DNA of 64,000 nucleotides from Isosphaeraceae bacterium EP7. Its GTDB lineage: Bacteria > Planctomycetota > Planctomycetia > Isosphaerales > Isosphaeraceae. Positions 1 to 10,377 of the stretch are shown in pieces. How positions within the stretch are numbered: the stretch's first letter is position 1; every line of letters begins with the position of its first letter. Both the position numbers and the translations under genes were made by a program. The stretch lies in assembly GCA_038400315.1 (NCBI GenBank), contig CP151667.1:2057174-2121173 (forward strand), written 5' to 3'. Under the pieces are notes generated by a model. It searched no databases. It was given only the letters and a program-made list of their open reading frames with translations, and was not told where the DNA came from.

Positions 1-341
1 TCATCACCCCCGACGTGCTGCTCCAGTCGCACTCGGCCTCGCTCGACCTGACCTTTTACGACGGCAAGAGCTTCCCCGACGAGTACAAAGGCGACATTTT
101 CGCCGCCGAGCACGGGTCGTGGAACCGCGCCCGCCGCACCGGATACAAGGTGGTCCGCGTCCCCCTGAAGGACGGCAAGTCGGCCGGAGAATATGAGGAC
201 TTCCTCACCGGCTTCGTGAGCAATGACGGCGACGTCTGGGGCCGGCCCGTCGGCGTGGCCGTCGACAAGGACGGCGCGCTGCTCGTGACGGATGACGGCT
301 CGGGAACCATCTGGCGGGTCAGCTATGCCGGGACGAATTAG
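1..341 (+). CDS. PQQ-dependent sugar (sorbosone-type) dehydrogenase, C-terminal fragment
   Basis: The window opens inside this gene. The frame is open from base 3 and closes at TAG 339-341, so about the last 113 codons are present and no start is visible. The segments [13 protein letters not shown] and [17 protein letters not shown] match the last blades of the soluble glucose/sorbosone dehydrogenase beta-propeller, a family of exported PQQ enzymes that oxidise sugars or aldoses. In planctomycetes this propeller is often fused to a haem-c domain or other modules, but whether that holds here lies outside the window. The following DUF1559 gene starts 31 bases after the stop. The assignment to the propeller family is fairly safe; the substrate is unknown. 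Confidence 0.8.
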   Translation, partial: ITPDVLLQSHSASLDLTFYDGKSFPDEYKGDIFAAEHGSWNRARRTGYKVVRVPLKDGKSAGEYEDFLTGFVSNDGDVWGRPVGVAVDKDGALLVTDDGSGTIWRVSYAGTN

Positions 342-372
342 CCCCCGCTTCAACCCCGGCCGGAGGGCACCC

Positions 373-1515
373 ATGCGGCGCATACCCATGCCCTTTATGC
401 CGGGGCCCATGCGATTCGGACGCGGAGGATTCCCCCCCGGTGTGGGGCTCCTCCTGTTCGTCGTGGTCGCGATGGGCGCGTTCGCGCTGCGTGCGCGATC
501 CAGGAACGCCCAGGAGCCACCAAGGGGCTTCACGCTGATCGAGCTATTGGTCGTCATCGCGATCATCGCCGTCCTCGTCGCGCTGCTGCTCCCCGCGGTG
601 CAGTCGGCACGCGAGGCCGCGCGGCGGGTCGAGTGCGTCAACCACCTGAAGCAGGTCGGCCTGGCGATGCACAACTACCACTCGGCCGTCGGCAGCCTCC
701 CGGTCGGGTTCCTCTCCCCGACCGGGCCGGTCCCGGCTTACACCTCGGCCTTGCAATATCGGTGGTCGGCCCTGTCGCAAATGTTGCCGTATCTGGAGCA
801 GTCCGCGCTCGCCCAGTCGATGAACTTCAATCTGCCTCTCGCCACGAAGCCGGCCGGAGGAGGCTCGGCGTTCTGGCCGTTCACGTCGGCCAATACCACG
901 GCGATGGCCACGCGCGTCGCCGGCTTCGCCTGCCCCAGCGACGGTGCGCCGGCCCCCGCGACGGACACCGGCCCGACGAGCTACGCGTTCAGCTCGGGCG
1001 ACGGTTCCAACGGCGGCGACGCCACCGGGGCCAACGGCGCGTTCATCCTGGGTCGGGCCCTCTCCCTGGCCGACCTCCAGGATGGATCAAGCCTGACCGC
1101 GGCGGCGTCCGAGCAGATCGTGGGCATCGCCGGCCCTTACACCCAGACCACGCCGACGCCCGTGCCCACGCCGCTCGCCCGTTCCTTCGCACGCGTGGCG
1201 GTTGCCCCGCTGACCGACGAGGCCTGCGCGAATGCGCCCGCCGGCTGGCTGCTGAACAAAGGGGCGGCCTGGTTCGACGGCAACTACTTGAACACCCTTT
1301 ATAATCACCACTCAACGCCTAACGCCCGCCGTGCCGACTGCATCACCTACCACAACCCCGGCTGGAAGGCACCCCGCAGCGTCCATCCGGGAGGGGTGAA
1401 TCTGCTCTTTTGCGATGGACACGTCACCTTCGCCCGGGACACCGTCGACCTTTCCGTGTGGCGTGCCCTCGCCACGAGAGCAGGCGGCGAGGTGGTCTCG
1501 GCCGACTCTCTCTAG
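373..1515 (+). CDS. DUF1559 pilin-like (H-X9-DG) protein with an extra N-terminal hydrophobic segment
   Basis: This is a 380-residue member of the planctomycete DUF1559 family. It has a type IV pilin-like prepilin motif, [17 protein letters not shown], followed by [10 protein letters not shown] and [16 protein letters not shown]. The C-terminal H-X9-DG signature reads [13 protein letters not shown], and the protein ends in the usual GGEVVSAD-type tail. ATG 373 is chosen because GGAGG (362-366) lies six bases upstream and this start clears the preceding gene; an in-frame ATG at 325 would overlap it. Unusually, about 50 residues precede the prepilin motif, including a Pro/Met/Arg-rich stretch and a second hydrophobic segment ([17 protein letters not shown]). 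Family members normally begin only a few residues before the motif. Their function is poorly known; a pseudopilin-like envelope role is inferred. Confidence 0.88.
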   Translation: MRRIPMPFMPGPMRFGRGGFPPGVGLLLFVVVAMGAFALRARSRNAQEPPRGFTLIELLVVIAIIAVLVALLLPAVQSAREAARRVECVNHLKQVGLAMHNYHSAVGSLPVGFLSPTGPVPAYTSALQYRWSALSQMLPYLEQSALAQSMNFNLPLATKPAGGGSAFWPFTSANTTAMATRVAGFACPSDGAPAPATDTGPTSYAFSSGDGSNGGDATGANGAFILGRALSLADLQDGSSLTAAASEQIVGIAGPYTQTTPTPVPTPLARSFARVAVAPLTDEACANAPAGWLLNKGAAWFDGNYLNTLYNHHSTPNARRADCITYHNPGWKAPRSVHPGGVNLLFCDGHVTFARDTVDLSVWRALATRAGGEVVSADSL

Positions 1516-3116
1516 GATCGAGGCATCTCCGGAAGCTGGGCTCGCAACGCTTTGAGCTGATCGGCTTCGGCCGGGACCTTGTCTTCGCGCCAGCGGACGA
1601 TCCTCGGAAAGCGGACGGCCACGCCCGACTTGTGGCGGGGGGAGCGCTGGATCCCCTCGAAGGCGAGCTCGAAGACGAGCAGCGGCTTGACGCTGCGGAC
1701 GGGCCCGAATTTGTCGACCGTGTTCCGCCTGACGAAGTTGTCGACCCGGCGGATCTCCGCGTCGGTGAGGCCCGAATACGCCTTGGCCACCGGCACGAGA
1801 TGGCCCTCGTCCCAGAGGGCAAACGTGTAATCGGTGTACAGGCTGGCCCGCTTGCCGCTGCCTCGCTGGGCGGCGGTGAGCACTGCGTCGACGGTCAGCG
1901 GCACGATCTTCCACTTCCACCAGTCGCCGCGCACCCGTCCCACGCGATAGGGCGACCCTTTGCGCTTGAGCATCAAGCCCTCGACATTCCGGCCACGGCT
2001 ATCGGCACGCGCCTCGGCCAGGTCGTCCCACGAGGTGGGGTCGACCACCGGCGAGGCCACGATCCGACCGTCCCAGCCCGAGGCCCGAATGATTTCCTCG
2101 AGCCTCGACCGGCGAAGCTCCAGCGGCCAGTTCCTCGTATCCTGCCCGGCATCCTCCAGCAGGTCGAAGGCCATGAGTACGACCGGAACGTCGGCAAGCA
2201 GCTTCTTGCCGACGACCTTGCGGCCGATCCGCCGCTGGAGCTGCGCGAACGGCATCACCTCGCCATCGCGCCACGGGAGAATCTCGCCGTCGATCGAGGT
2301 GCCGTCGGGTAAGTAAGGGCCGATCTCGGCGAGCTCGGGATAGCGGTCCGTGACCAGTTCCTCGCCGCGAGTCCAGACGAACGTGCGTCCTTGCCTGCGG
2401 ATGAGCTGCGCCCGGATCCCGTCCCATTTCCACTCGGCGTGCCAGTCGGTCACGGGCCCCAGCGAATCCTCGGGCAAGCCGTCCAGGGCATGAGCCAGGC
2501 AGAACGGGTAGGGGCGGCTGACGTCGGCATCGGCCGATTCGAGGGAGAGCAGGCTTTCAAAGTAGGCCGGGGTCGGTTCCCAGTCTCCCATCAACCGATG
2601 TGCCACCGTCGCCGGCTCAATTCCCCCCACCGTCGCCAGCGCCCTGAGCACCAGCTGCTTGGAAACGCCCACGCGAAACGAGCCCGTGATGAGCTTGTTC
2701 AGCACGAACCGACGCCCGGTATCGAGCGACCGCCAGGCCGCCACGACGGCGTCGTGTTGCTCTCCTTCGGTCGCGGTGCGTAGGGGAAGCAGGCGATCCT
2801 CGACCCAGGTCGCGAGGTGCGTGTCATCCTCCCGGTCGGGGGGAGGTAGGAGCAACGCGATGGTTTCGGCGAGGTCGCCGACGGCGTGGTACGACTCCTC
2901 GAACAACCACTCGCTGACGCCCGCCTGGGCTCGGGCCCAGGCCCGCAGCCGGGCCGTGGGGATGACCTGACGGGGCCTGCGCCCGATCAGGAAGTAGACC
3001 GCCCAGGCGGCGTCGGCGCGGTCGGCATGCTCGAAATATCGGACGAGCGCGGCCACCTTCTCGCCGGTGCGGTTGGTCTCGTCGAGCGTGGCGTACAGGT
3101 CGGCGAACGCCTTCAT
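1512..3116 (-). CDS. ATP-dependent DNA ligase (LigB/LigD-like, ligase-exonuclease type)
   Basis: This 534-residue protein contains the nucleotidyltransferase core of ATP-dependent DNA ligases. The adenylation motif EWKWDG has its lysine near residue 229. It is followed by SIDGEIL (motif III region), [12 protein letters not shown] (motif IV) and WWKWKI (motif V), then an OB-fold-like C-terminus. The first 200 residues form the helical DNA-binding domain seen in archaeal and eukaryotic-like ligases. Family knowledge predicts sealing of nicks with ATP, in addition to the NAD-dependent LigA. Its ATG overlaps the stop of the exonuclease gene by four bases (ATGA), so the two are probably translationally coupled. 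The stop is the reverse half of a CTAG that also supplies the stop of the convergent DUF1559 gene. Confidence 0.9.
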   Translation of the reverse strand: MKAFADLYATLDETNRTGEKVAALVRYFEHADRADAAWAVYFLIGRRPRQVIPTARLRAWARAQAGVSEWLFEESYHAVGDLAETIALLLPPPDREDDTHLATWVEDRLLPLRTATEGEQHDAVVAAWRSLDTGRRFVLNKLITGSFRVGVSKQLVLRALATVGGIEPATVAHRLMGDWEPTPAYFESLLSLESADADVSRPYPFCLAHALDGLPEDSLGPVTDWHAEWKWDGIRAQLIRRQGRTFVWTRGEELVTDRYPELAEIGPYLPDGTSIDGEILPWRDGEVMPFAQLQRRIGRKVVGKKLLADVPVVLMAFDLLEDAGQDTRNWPLELRRSRLEEIIRASGWDGRIVASPVVDPTSWDDLAEARADSRGRNVEGLMLKRKGSPYRVGRVRGDWWKWKIVPLTVDAVLTAAQRGSGKRASLYTDYTFALWDEGHLVPVAKAYSGLTDAEIRRVDNFVRRNTVDKFGPVRSVKPLLVFELAFEGIQRSPRHKSGVAVRFPRIVRWREDKVPAEADQLKALRAQLPEMPRS

Positions 3117-4177
3117 GACGGCTCCTCCGCATCAGCCACGCCGGCGGCCGCGTCCTGCGGTTGCTCCTCGCCGGGGACGTCGTCCTGCTCGCCTCGGTAC
3201 TGGGTGGCCAGCACGTCGGCATCCAGGCCTTGCTCCCGCAGCCAGCGCACGAGCACGGCGGTATATCCGTGGGTGACCAGGACCCGGCTCGCTCCGGTTG
3301 CTTCGATGGCCCCTTGAAGCCCCGGCCAGTCGGCGTGATCCGACAGGACGAAGCCGCGGTCGACCGCCTTGCGACGCCGGGGGCCCCTGATCCGCATCCA
3401 ACCCGACGCGAACGCCGATGACGATGCACCAAATTTACGTGCCCAGGGGCTGCCGTGGGCCGAAGGCGGGGCCACCACCAGAGCCCGGCTGAAGTCGGCC
3501 CCCTTCGTCGCCTCCGACGCATAGGTGGTCGGTGGCAGCTCGATTCCCGTCGCTCGGTAGGCCCGGTTCATCGCCTCGACCGCGCCGTGGACATAGATCG
3601 GCCCGATCTCGGCGTCCACGCCCGCGAGTAGGCGCTGGGCCTTGCCCAGGGAGTACGCGAAGAGCAGGCTTGCGCGCCCCGCCTGCTGGTTCGCGCGCCA
3701 CCAGGCGTTGATCTCGTCGAACACCTCAGCCTGCGGCGACCACCGGTAGATAGGCAAGCCGAAGGTCGACTCGGTGACGAACGTGTGGCAGCGAACCGAC
3801 TCGAACGGGTCGCACGTCCGGTCGGGCTCGATCTTGTAGTCGCCCGACACGACCCAGATTTCTCCCTTGCTCTCCACCCGGACCTGCGACGAGCCGAGAA
3901 GATGCCCGGCCGGGTGGAACGAGACGTCCACCCCGTTCAGGTCGATCGAGCGACCCGGGCCGAGCCCGTCGACTTGCGCCTCCAGGCCCATCCGGCCTTG
4001 CAGCACGGCCATGCCATCCGTCGCGGTCAGGTAACGCCCGCAGCCGCTGGTGGCGTGGTCGGCGTGCGCGTGGGTGATCACAGCCCGGGGAACGGGACGC
4101 CAGGGGTCGACGTAGAAGTCGCCCCGGGCACAGTACAAACCCCGTTCGGTCGGCTCCAGCAATGGAACGCTCGCCAC
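3113..4177 (-). CDS. Ligase-associated DNA exonuclease (metallo-beta-lactamase fold)
   Basis: This 354-residue protein opens with a metallo-beta-lactamase fold whose metal-binding motif is HAHADH near residue 36. Later signatures (FHPAGHLLGSSQV, VSGDYK, LSDHADW) are typical of the beta-CASP/MBL exonucleases that accompany bacterial ATP-dependent ligases. The family processes DNA ends before ligation. The gene directly precedes and overlaps the ligase, forming a two-gene unit. The DEXH helicase (Lhr-like) and the calcineurin-like phosphoesterase that complete the four-gene cluster in many bacteria are absent on both sides. The upstream 246-base gap to the divergent CotH gene should hold promoters for both. 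Confidence 0.88.
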   Translation of the reverse strand: MASVPLLEPTERGLYCARGDFYVDPWRPVPRAVITHAHADHATSGCGRYLTATDGMAVLQGRMGLEAQVDGLGPGRSIDLNGVDVSFHPAGHLLGSSQVRVESKGEIWVVSGDYKIEPDRTCDPFESVRCHTFVTESTFGLPIYRWSPQAEVFDEINAWWRANQQAGRASLLFAYSLGKAQRLLAGVDAEIGPIYVHGAVEAMNRAYRATGIELPPTTYASEATKGADFSRALVVAPPSAHGSPWARKFGASSSAFASGWMRIRGPRRRKAVDRGFVLSDHADWPGLQGAIEATGASRVLVTHGYTAVLVRWLREQGLDADVLATQYRGEQDDVPGEEQPQDAAAGVADAEEPS

Positions 4178-4423
4178 GTCCGCCCCCTCGAACCCCAGGC
4201 CCGCTCATCCCTGCACGACGCGTACGGACGAGACGAGTGTACACGCGCATGCCAGATCGGCCAGGCAAGCGAAGAGGGGCGCGCACTTTCGGGGTTGCTT
4301 CACGCTTTCTTTACAATCCAGTTCAGCAGAGCGGTCTCGCGCCGCTAGAATGCCGCGGTCCAGGTCGAGTCTCGCACGAATCGGCCACCCAACTTTCTTG
4401 AGATTCACGACGAGAGGCCCTTC

Positions 4424-6634
4424 ATGATGACGCGATCTGCCGCGACCCAAGCGATGCTCGCCGGCTGCGTCGCCGTCTCCCTGGTCGCGTTGAAGACGGC
4501 ATCCTCTCAGGATGGCGGGCCGCCGCCCGGAGGTCCGGGCGCCCAGAAAGGACAGTCCGGGCCGCCGGGATTCGGGCCTGGCACCTTCCTCGGCCCGCGG
4601 GTGATGGAGATCGCCGACGCCGACATGGACGAAAAGCTGACGCCCTCCGAGGCCGGCAAGGCGGCCGAGGAATTCGTCCGCTCGGCCGACCTGGACAAGA
4701 AAGGCTCGGTCGACGCCAGCACGCTCGGGCGTGCCATCAACCGGCGGCTGCGGCCGCCCGGCGAGGGGCCAGGGGATGGCCCCCCGGGGGGCGGCCCGGG
4801 CGACAACTTCGGGCCTGGTTCCATGATGGCCGGCCCCGCGCTGGCGGCGGCCGATGCGAACAAGGATGGCCGACTTAGCCCCGATGAGGCCTCCAGGGCC
4901 GCCGAAGCCTTCGTCCTCGATGCCGCCGGCAAGGCCGACGGAAGCCTCGACGGCGATGCGTTGGCCGGCGCGATGAACCGTCGGATGGGCCCCCCGCCGG
5001 GGTTTGGCCCGGGCGGGCCGATGGGCCAGGAACGCGCCATCGTCAAGGATCACGACAAGAACGGCGACGGCCGGCTAAACGCCGCCGAACGCCTCGCCGC
5101 TCGCGACGCCATGAAGAAAGCCCCGGCCGGCGGCCCTCGATTCGGCCCGCCGGGAGGCCCAGGTGGTCCGGGAGGCCCCGGCGGGCCGGGCGGAAGGCCG
5201 GGCGGCCCGGGAGGTGGACCCAGGTTCGGCCCGGGTGCCGATTCCCCCGACCCCACTCCCGGGGCGAAAGTCAGCCCCGCCGAAGTCACGGCCTACCCGG
5301 CCGACAAGCCCTTCTATGATCCGGCCGTCGTCCGCACCCTCTTTCTCGACTTCGAGGGGAAGGATTGGGAGGCCGAGATGGCCGAGTTCTACAAGACCGA
5401 CGTCGAGGTCCCCGCCAAGCTCACAGTTGACGGCAAGGTTTACCCCGACGTCGGGGTCCACTTCCGCGGGCTGTCGTCATTCATGATGGTCAGGCCCGGC
5501 CAGAAGCGGTCCCTGAACGTCTCGGTCGACTTCGCCCACCCCAAGCAGCGGCTGATGGGCTACAAGACCCTGAACCTACTCAACGCGCACGACGACCCGA
5601 CCTTCCTACACACGGTGCTCTACCTGGACATCGCCCGCAGATATACGCAGGCCCCGAAGGCGAACTTCGTCCGGGTGGTGATCAACGGCGAGGACTGGGG
5701 CCTGTATTCGAATGCACAGCAGTTCGACAAGACGTTCCTGGAGGAGAACTTCAAGTCGCCCAAGGGATCACGCTGGAAGGTCCCCGGAAACCCAGGCGGC
5801 GACGGTGGCCTCTCCTATCAGGGGGACGACGTCGAGGAATATAAGAAGCGCTATCAGTTGAAGAGCGATGAGAGCGACAAGGCCTGGAAGGCCCTGATCG
5901 ACCTGTGCCTCACGCTGAACGAGACGCCCGCGGAGGAGCTTGAGCAGGCACTCAAGGGGAAGCTCGATATCGACGGGGCACTCTGGTTCCTGGCCCTGGA
6001 AAACGTGTTCATCAATAGCGACGGGTACTGGATCAGGGCCAGCGACTACAACATCTTCAGCGACGGCGCGGGCGTCTTCCACATCCTCACGCACGACGCC
6101 AACGAGACCTTCGGCCCGGCGGTGATGATGGGTCCGCCGGGCGGCATGCGGCGTGGCCCGGGTGCGCCGGGCAAGGGTGCTCCCGCCAAGAAGTCCGGCA
6201 GGCCGGGCGGCGGCCCTCCCGGTTTCGGGCCAGGCGGTGGAGGACCCGGCGTGGAGTTGGACCCGCTTCATGGCATGGACGACGCGCGCAAACCGCTCCG
6301 AAGCAAGCTGCTGGCCGTCCCGGCCCTGCGCGAGCGCTACCTGAAGAACGTGCGGACCCTGGCCGACCACTGGCTCGACTGGGACAACCTCGGGCCGCTC
6401 GTGGCCGAATATCGCACCAGGATCGATCCGATCGTCGAGGCCGACACAAAGAAGCTGGCCACGACCGAGGCCTACCACAAGGCCGTCTCGGAAGAGGTCG
6501 TGACGGACCAGCCGAAGGCACCCGAGCCCCCGAGGTTCGGGCCGGGTGGACCCGCGATGAGCCTACGGACGTTCGCAGAGCGACGCCGAGCGTACCTCCT
6601 CAATCACCCCGAGATCAAGAAGGCGGGACCGTGA
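4424..6634 (+). CDS. Exported EF-hand / CotH-kinase family protein
   Basis: This 736-residue protein has a signal peptide (residues 1 to about 29). Three EF-hand-like calcium loops follow: DADMDEKLTPSEAG near 65, DANKDGRLSPDEA near 142 and DHDKNGDGRLNAAE near 208. A collagen-like Gly/Pro stretch comes next (about 230-285), then a CotH domain from about 295 (GVHFRGLSSF, ALENVFINSDGYWIRASDYN, HDANETFG). CotH proteins are atypical kinases, shown in spore coats to phosphorylate surface proteins. A second Gly/Pro-rich block (about 565-610) interrupts the domain just after the putative active-site HDANETFG. It probably forms a transcription unit with the DUF4956 gene 54 bases downstream. TACAAT (4312) and TAGAAT (4346) upstream resemble -10 boxes but lack good -35 partners. 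Either ATG of the doublet 4424/4427 could be used. Confidence 0.88.
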   Translation: MMTRSAATQAMLAGCVAVSLVALKTASSQDGGPPPGGPGAQKGQSGPPGFGPGTFLGPRVMEIADADMDEKLTPSEAGKAAEEFVRSADLDKKGSVDASTLGRAINRRLRPPGEGPGDGPPGGGPGDNFGPGSMMAGPALAAADANKDGRLSPDEASRAAEAFVLDAAGKADGSLDGDALAGAMNRRMGPPPGFGPGGPMGQERAIVKDHDKNGDGRLNAAERLAARDAMKKAPAGGPRFGPPGGPGGPGGPGGPGGRPGGPGGGPRFGPGADSPDPTPGAKVSPAEVTAYPADKPFYDPAVVRTLFLDFEGKDWEAEMAEFYKTDVEVPAKLTVDGKVYPDVGVHFRGLSSFMMVRPGQKRSLNVSVDFAHPKQRLMGYKTLNLLNAHDDPTFLHTVLYLDIARRYTQAPKANFVRVVINGEDWGLYSNAQQFDKTFLEENFKSPKGSRWKVPGNPGGDGGLSYQGDDVEEYKKRYQLKSDESDKAWKALIDLCLTLNETPAEELEQALKGKLDIDGALWFLALENVFINSDGYWIRASDYNIFSDGAGVFHILTHDANETFGPAVMMGPPGGMRRGPGAPGKGAPAKKSGRPGGGPPGFGPGGGGPGVELDPLHGMDDARKPLRSKLLAVPALRERYLKNVRTLADHWLDWDNLGPLVAEYRTRIDPIVEADTKKLATTEAYHKAVSEEVVTDQPKAPEPPRFGPGGPAMSLRTFAERRRAYLLNHPEIKKAGP

Positions 6635-6688
6635 GCATGTGCCACGCAACCGGCTTGCACCCGCGAGATGAGAGGAAAGGTTCGACCG

Positions 6689-7363
6689 ATGCCTGAGTGG
6701 CTGGACGCGTCGCTGTCTGGGACCACCACGGTCACGCCCGCCATCCTGGCCTGGCGGATCGGCTGCGCCTTGGTGCTCGGCATCGTGGTCGCCGGCATCT
6801 GCCGCTTCGCCAGGCGCGGCGAGCCGGTGGCGGCGACCTTCTTGACGACGCTGGTGATGCTCTCGGCCCTGATCGCCATGGCCACCCAGGTCATCGGCGA
6901 TAACGTCGCTCGCGCCTTCAGCCTGGTCGGTGCGCTCTCGGTGGTGCGGTTCCGCACAGTCGTCAAGGACACGCAGGACACGGCCTTCGTCATCTTCGCG
7001 GTGGTCGTCGGCATGGCCGCGGGGTCAAGCCACCTGGCGGTGGCCCTGATCGGCCTGGTCCTCTTCCTGCTGGTCACTCCGCTGCTCTGGCCCAGGCGCA
7101 GGGCCGATCCCTGGTACGCAGCCGAGAGCAAGCTCTCGATGCGGGTCGCGCTGGCGGAAGGGACGCGGACCTCGGCCGAGCTCAGGCTCGGCGAGGAATG
7201 CGAACGGTTCGCCCTGACCTCGGCGAGCACCGCCAAGCAGGGGTCGTGCCTCGACCTGACATACCGAGTCCGATTGCGGCCGGGCGTCGGCGCGGCCGAT
7301 CTCGTGGCGGGCCTCGACGCCCTGAACGGGGTCGACAGCGTCGAGATTCGCCAGGCCGAATGA
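6689..7363 (+). CDS. DUF4956 integral membrane protein
   Basis: This 224-residue protein has about four hydrophobic segments and the conserved DUF4956 core ARAFSLVGALSVVRFRTVV, with flanking GDNV and FAVVVGMAAG. The start at 6689 follows GAGAGGAAAGG with an eight-base spacer; the ATG at 6668 lacks a site and adds only seven residues. DUF4956 proteins have no proven activity. They recur next to CotH proteins and to VTC-domain polyphosphate polymerases, and here the CotH neighbour is present. No VTC gene follows; a strong hairpin closes the unit instead. The soluble C-terminal ~90 residues may face the cytoplasm, but this is inference. Confidence 0.88.
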   Translation: MPEWLDASLSGTTTVTPAILAWRIGCALVLGIVVAGICRFARRGEPVAATFLTTLVMLSALIAMATQVIGDNVARAFSLVGALSVVRFRTVVKDTQDTAFVIFAVVVGMAAGSSHLAVALIGLVLFLLVTPLLWPRRRADPWYAAESKLSMRVALAEGTRTSAELRLGEECERFALTSASTAKQGSCLDLTYRVRLRPGVGAADLVAGLDALNGVDSVEIRQAE

Positions 7364-7371
7364 TCGCGCAA

Positions 7372-7409
7372 ACGCGTCGGCCCGGCCGATGATGGCCGGG
7401 CCGACGCGT
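7372..7409. terminator. Perfect 16-bp hairpin, probable bidirectional terminator
   Basis: Bases 7372-7387 and 7394-7409 are exact reverse complements around a six-base loop (GATGAT). It sits eight bases after the DUF4956 stop and 14 bases from the stop of the convergent gene. No T-run follows on either strand, so it would be a stem-dominated terminator shared by both genes. Confidence 0.7.
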
Positions 7410-7423
7410 CGCTCTGCCCTCAG

Positions 7424-8770
7424 TTACTTAGCGTCAGCAAGCTTATGCCCGGCCAGCGTGAATCCCCGGACGGCAAGTCCTTGAGACGTGGCATTCGTGA
7501 CGGAATGCTCGACCGGCAGGTCGTACGCACCAACACGAGCCCATGTGTCGCGGACCGTCTCGACGCGATCGAGATTTCCGGTGCCCGCGTCCCAGTACTG
7601 CACGACATAGCCGCGAGGCAGGTCGCGGCCCTCGGCGTTCTTGGAGTCGTCGAGGGCAAGGATCGTCATGTCCATCTTGCCGACATGCCGATTGACCTCC
7701 GTGATCCGCCCGTCTTTCACCCGATAGCTCGACGCGAACCGCCCTCCCTGGAACAGCAACAGTCGCCCCAGCGGGTGCAGGTCGTCGGAGTCGGCGAACC
7801 GTAAAACCGGCGGGGGCGTGGATGCGGCCTCGACGCGCCGATGCATGGCCAGCGACCCGAGTTGGTCCTCGACCCAGGCCTTGGCGACGGCCTCGTCGGA
7901 AGTCATCTCGACCTTGCCCTCGGGCGAGACCGTCAGCTTGCCGTCGAAAGGCCGGCCCTCGATGGTCCCGCTCACGTCGGCCGAGAACCCGGGGAAGTCC
8001 TTCCACTGGGCCCTTGAGGCGATGGCGCCTTCAAACAGCGCAACAGCCTCGGGGTCGGCCCCCTCGCGGCCGAGCGGCCATTCGAGGGCGAGCGTGGCGA
8101 ACTCGCGGATCTCGTCGTACTTCATGCCGCCCGTCTCGCCGGGCGTCTTCAGGTCGCGCCTGGTGTAGATGGAGTAGCGCCCTGGCGTGGACGGCTTCCA
8201 GGTGGCGACGCCATCAATTCCCGCGTTGATCTTCTCCTCGGTCAGATCGGCGGCCACCGAGTTGAACACGGCGCCCGGCATCGGCTTGCCGTCGACCAGG
8301 AGTTTGAGCTTCAGCGAGTCGTCGGCAACCTCGGCGACGATCTCCAGGGGGACGTCCGACTTCGGCTCCAAATGGGCCAGCTCGGTGGGAGATCCGGCGA
8401 GAGCCTTGGGGTAATAGCGGAGCAGGAACGGCGTCTGGTTGGGTCGTGCGATCACGCCATATTCGCTGATGCCAATGACGGAGACGCTCCCCATCGCGGG
8501 CAATTTCGCCCGCAGGCGGTCGACGGCCTTGGTCAGCTCGAGCGCCTTGAACTCGCCGGGCTTCTGCTGGATCCAGAGCTTCGACCCCACGAATCGCTCG
8601 ACATACTTGGGGTCGCCGGCCTCGGCCTGCTCGCTGAAGAAGACCTCGGCGTAGCGGCCGGCCTCGGCGGTGGGGTTGACTCGGATGAACAGGAAATGCG
8701 CCCGCGCCTGACCGGCCCCGAGGGCCGCGAGCAGGGCGACAAGCGCCAGGGATCGTCGAGAAATCGGCAT
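7424..8770 (-). CDS. Exported two-domain protein, DUF4198-like plus DUF3386-like
   Basis: The protein is 448 residues from ATG 8770, which begins a clean signal peptide (MPISRRSLALVALLAALG ending at ARA). Upstream in-frame ATGs at 8872/8869 would bury that signal. The first half begins HFLFIRVNP and resembles DUF4198-type exported beta-rich proteins. The second half, from about residue 250 (LFEGAIASRAQWKDFPGFSADV), resembles DUF3386, a family known mainly from cyanobacteria and planctomycetes. Both names are recognition from memory at moderate confidence. The protein has no evident catalytic motif. It is transcribed after the DUF1501 gene (121-base gap) and ends at the shared hairpin. Confidence 0.6.
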   Translation of the reverse strand: MPISRRSLALVALLAALGAGQARAHFLFIRVNPTAEAGRYAEVFFSEQAEAGDPKYVERFVGSKLWIQQKPGEFKALELTKAVDRLRAKLPAMGSVSVIGISEYGVIARPNQTPFLLRYYPKALAGSPTELAHLEPKSDVPLEIVAEVADDSLKLKLLVDGKPMPGAVFNSVAADLTEEKINAGIDGVATWKPSTPGRYSIYTRRDLKTPGETGGMKYDEIREFATLALEWPLGREGADPEAVALFEGAIASRAQWKDFPGFSADVSGTIEGRPFDGKLTVSPEGKVEMTSDEAVAKAWVEDQLGSLAMHRRVEAASTPPPVLRFADSDDLHPLGRLLLFQGGRFASSYRVKDGRITEVNRHVGKMDMTILALDDSKNAEGRDLPRGYVVQYWDAGTGNLDRVETVRDTWARVGAYDLPVEHSVTNATSQGLAVRGFTLAGHKLADAK

Positions 8771-8890
8771 GGGTAAATTGTCCTGGATCGGCCTTGGTGA
8801 GGGCGCAAGCGGAGGGCCGCCGCAACGGTTGTACCCGCGCGACGGCCCTGTTGCAAAGTCGAGGCTCATCAAGGCAAGTCGGTTCGCAGC

Positions 8891-10339
<1,449 letters not shown>

Positions 10340-10377
10340 GGGTCTCGGTCCGCCTGGGGCGATCGGTCGAGCTTCGA

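Noticed and set aside
633-1304. Long Arg-rich frame within the DUF1559 gene and similar long frames throughout
   Set aside because: These are GC-driven shadows of real genes in other frames; they lack domains and starts with ribosome-binding sites.
5050-5289. Collagen-like Gly/Pro frame on the opposite strand of CotH
   Set aside because: It is the mirror of the Gly/Pro-rich coding repeat and has no independent support.
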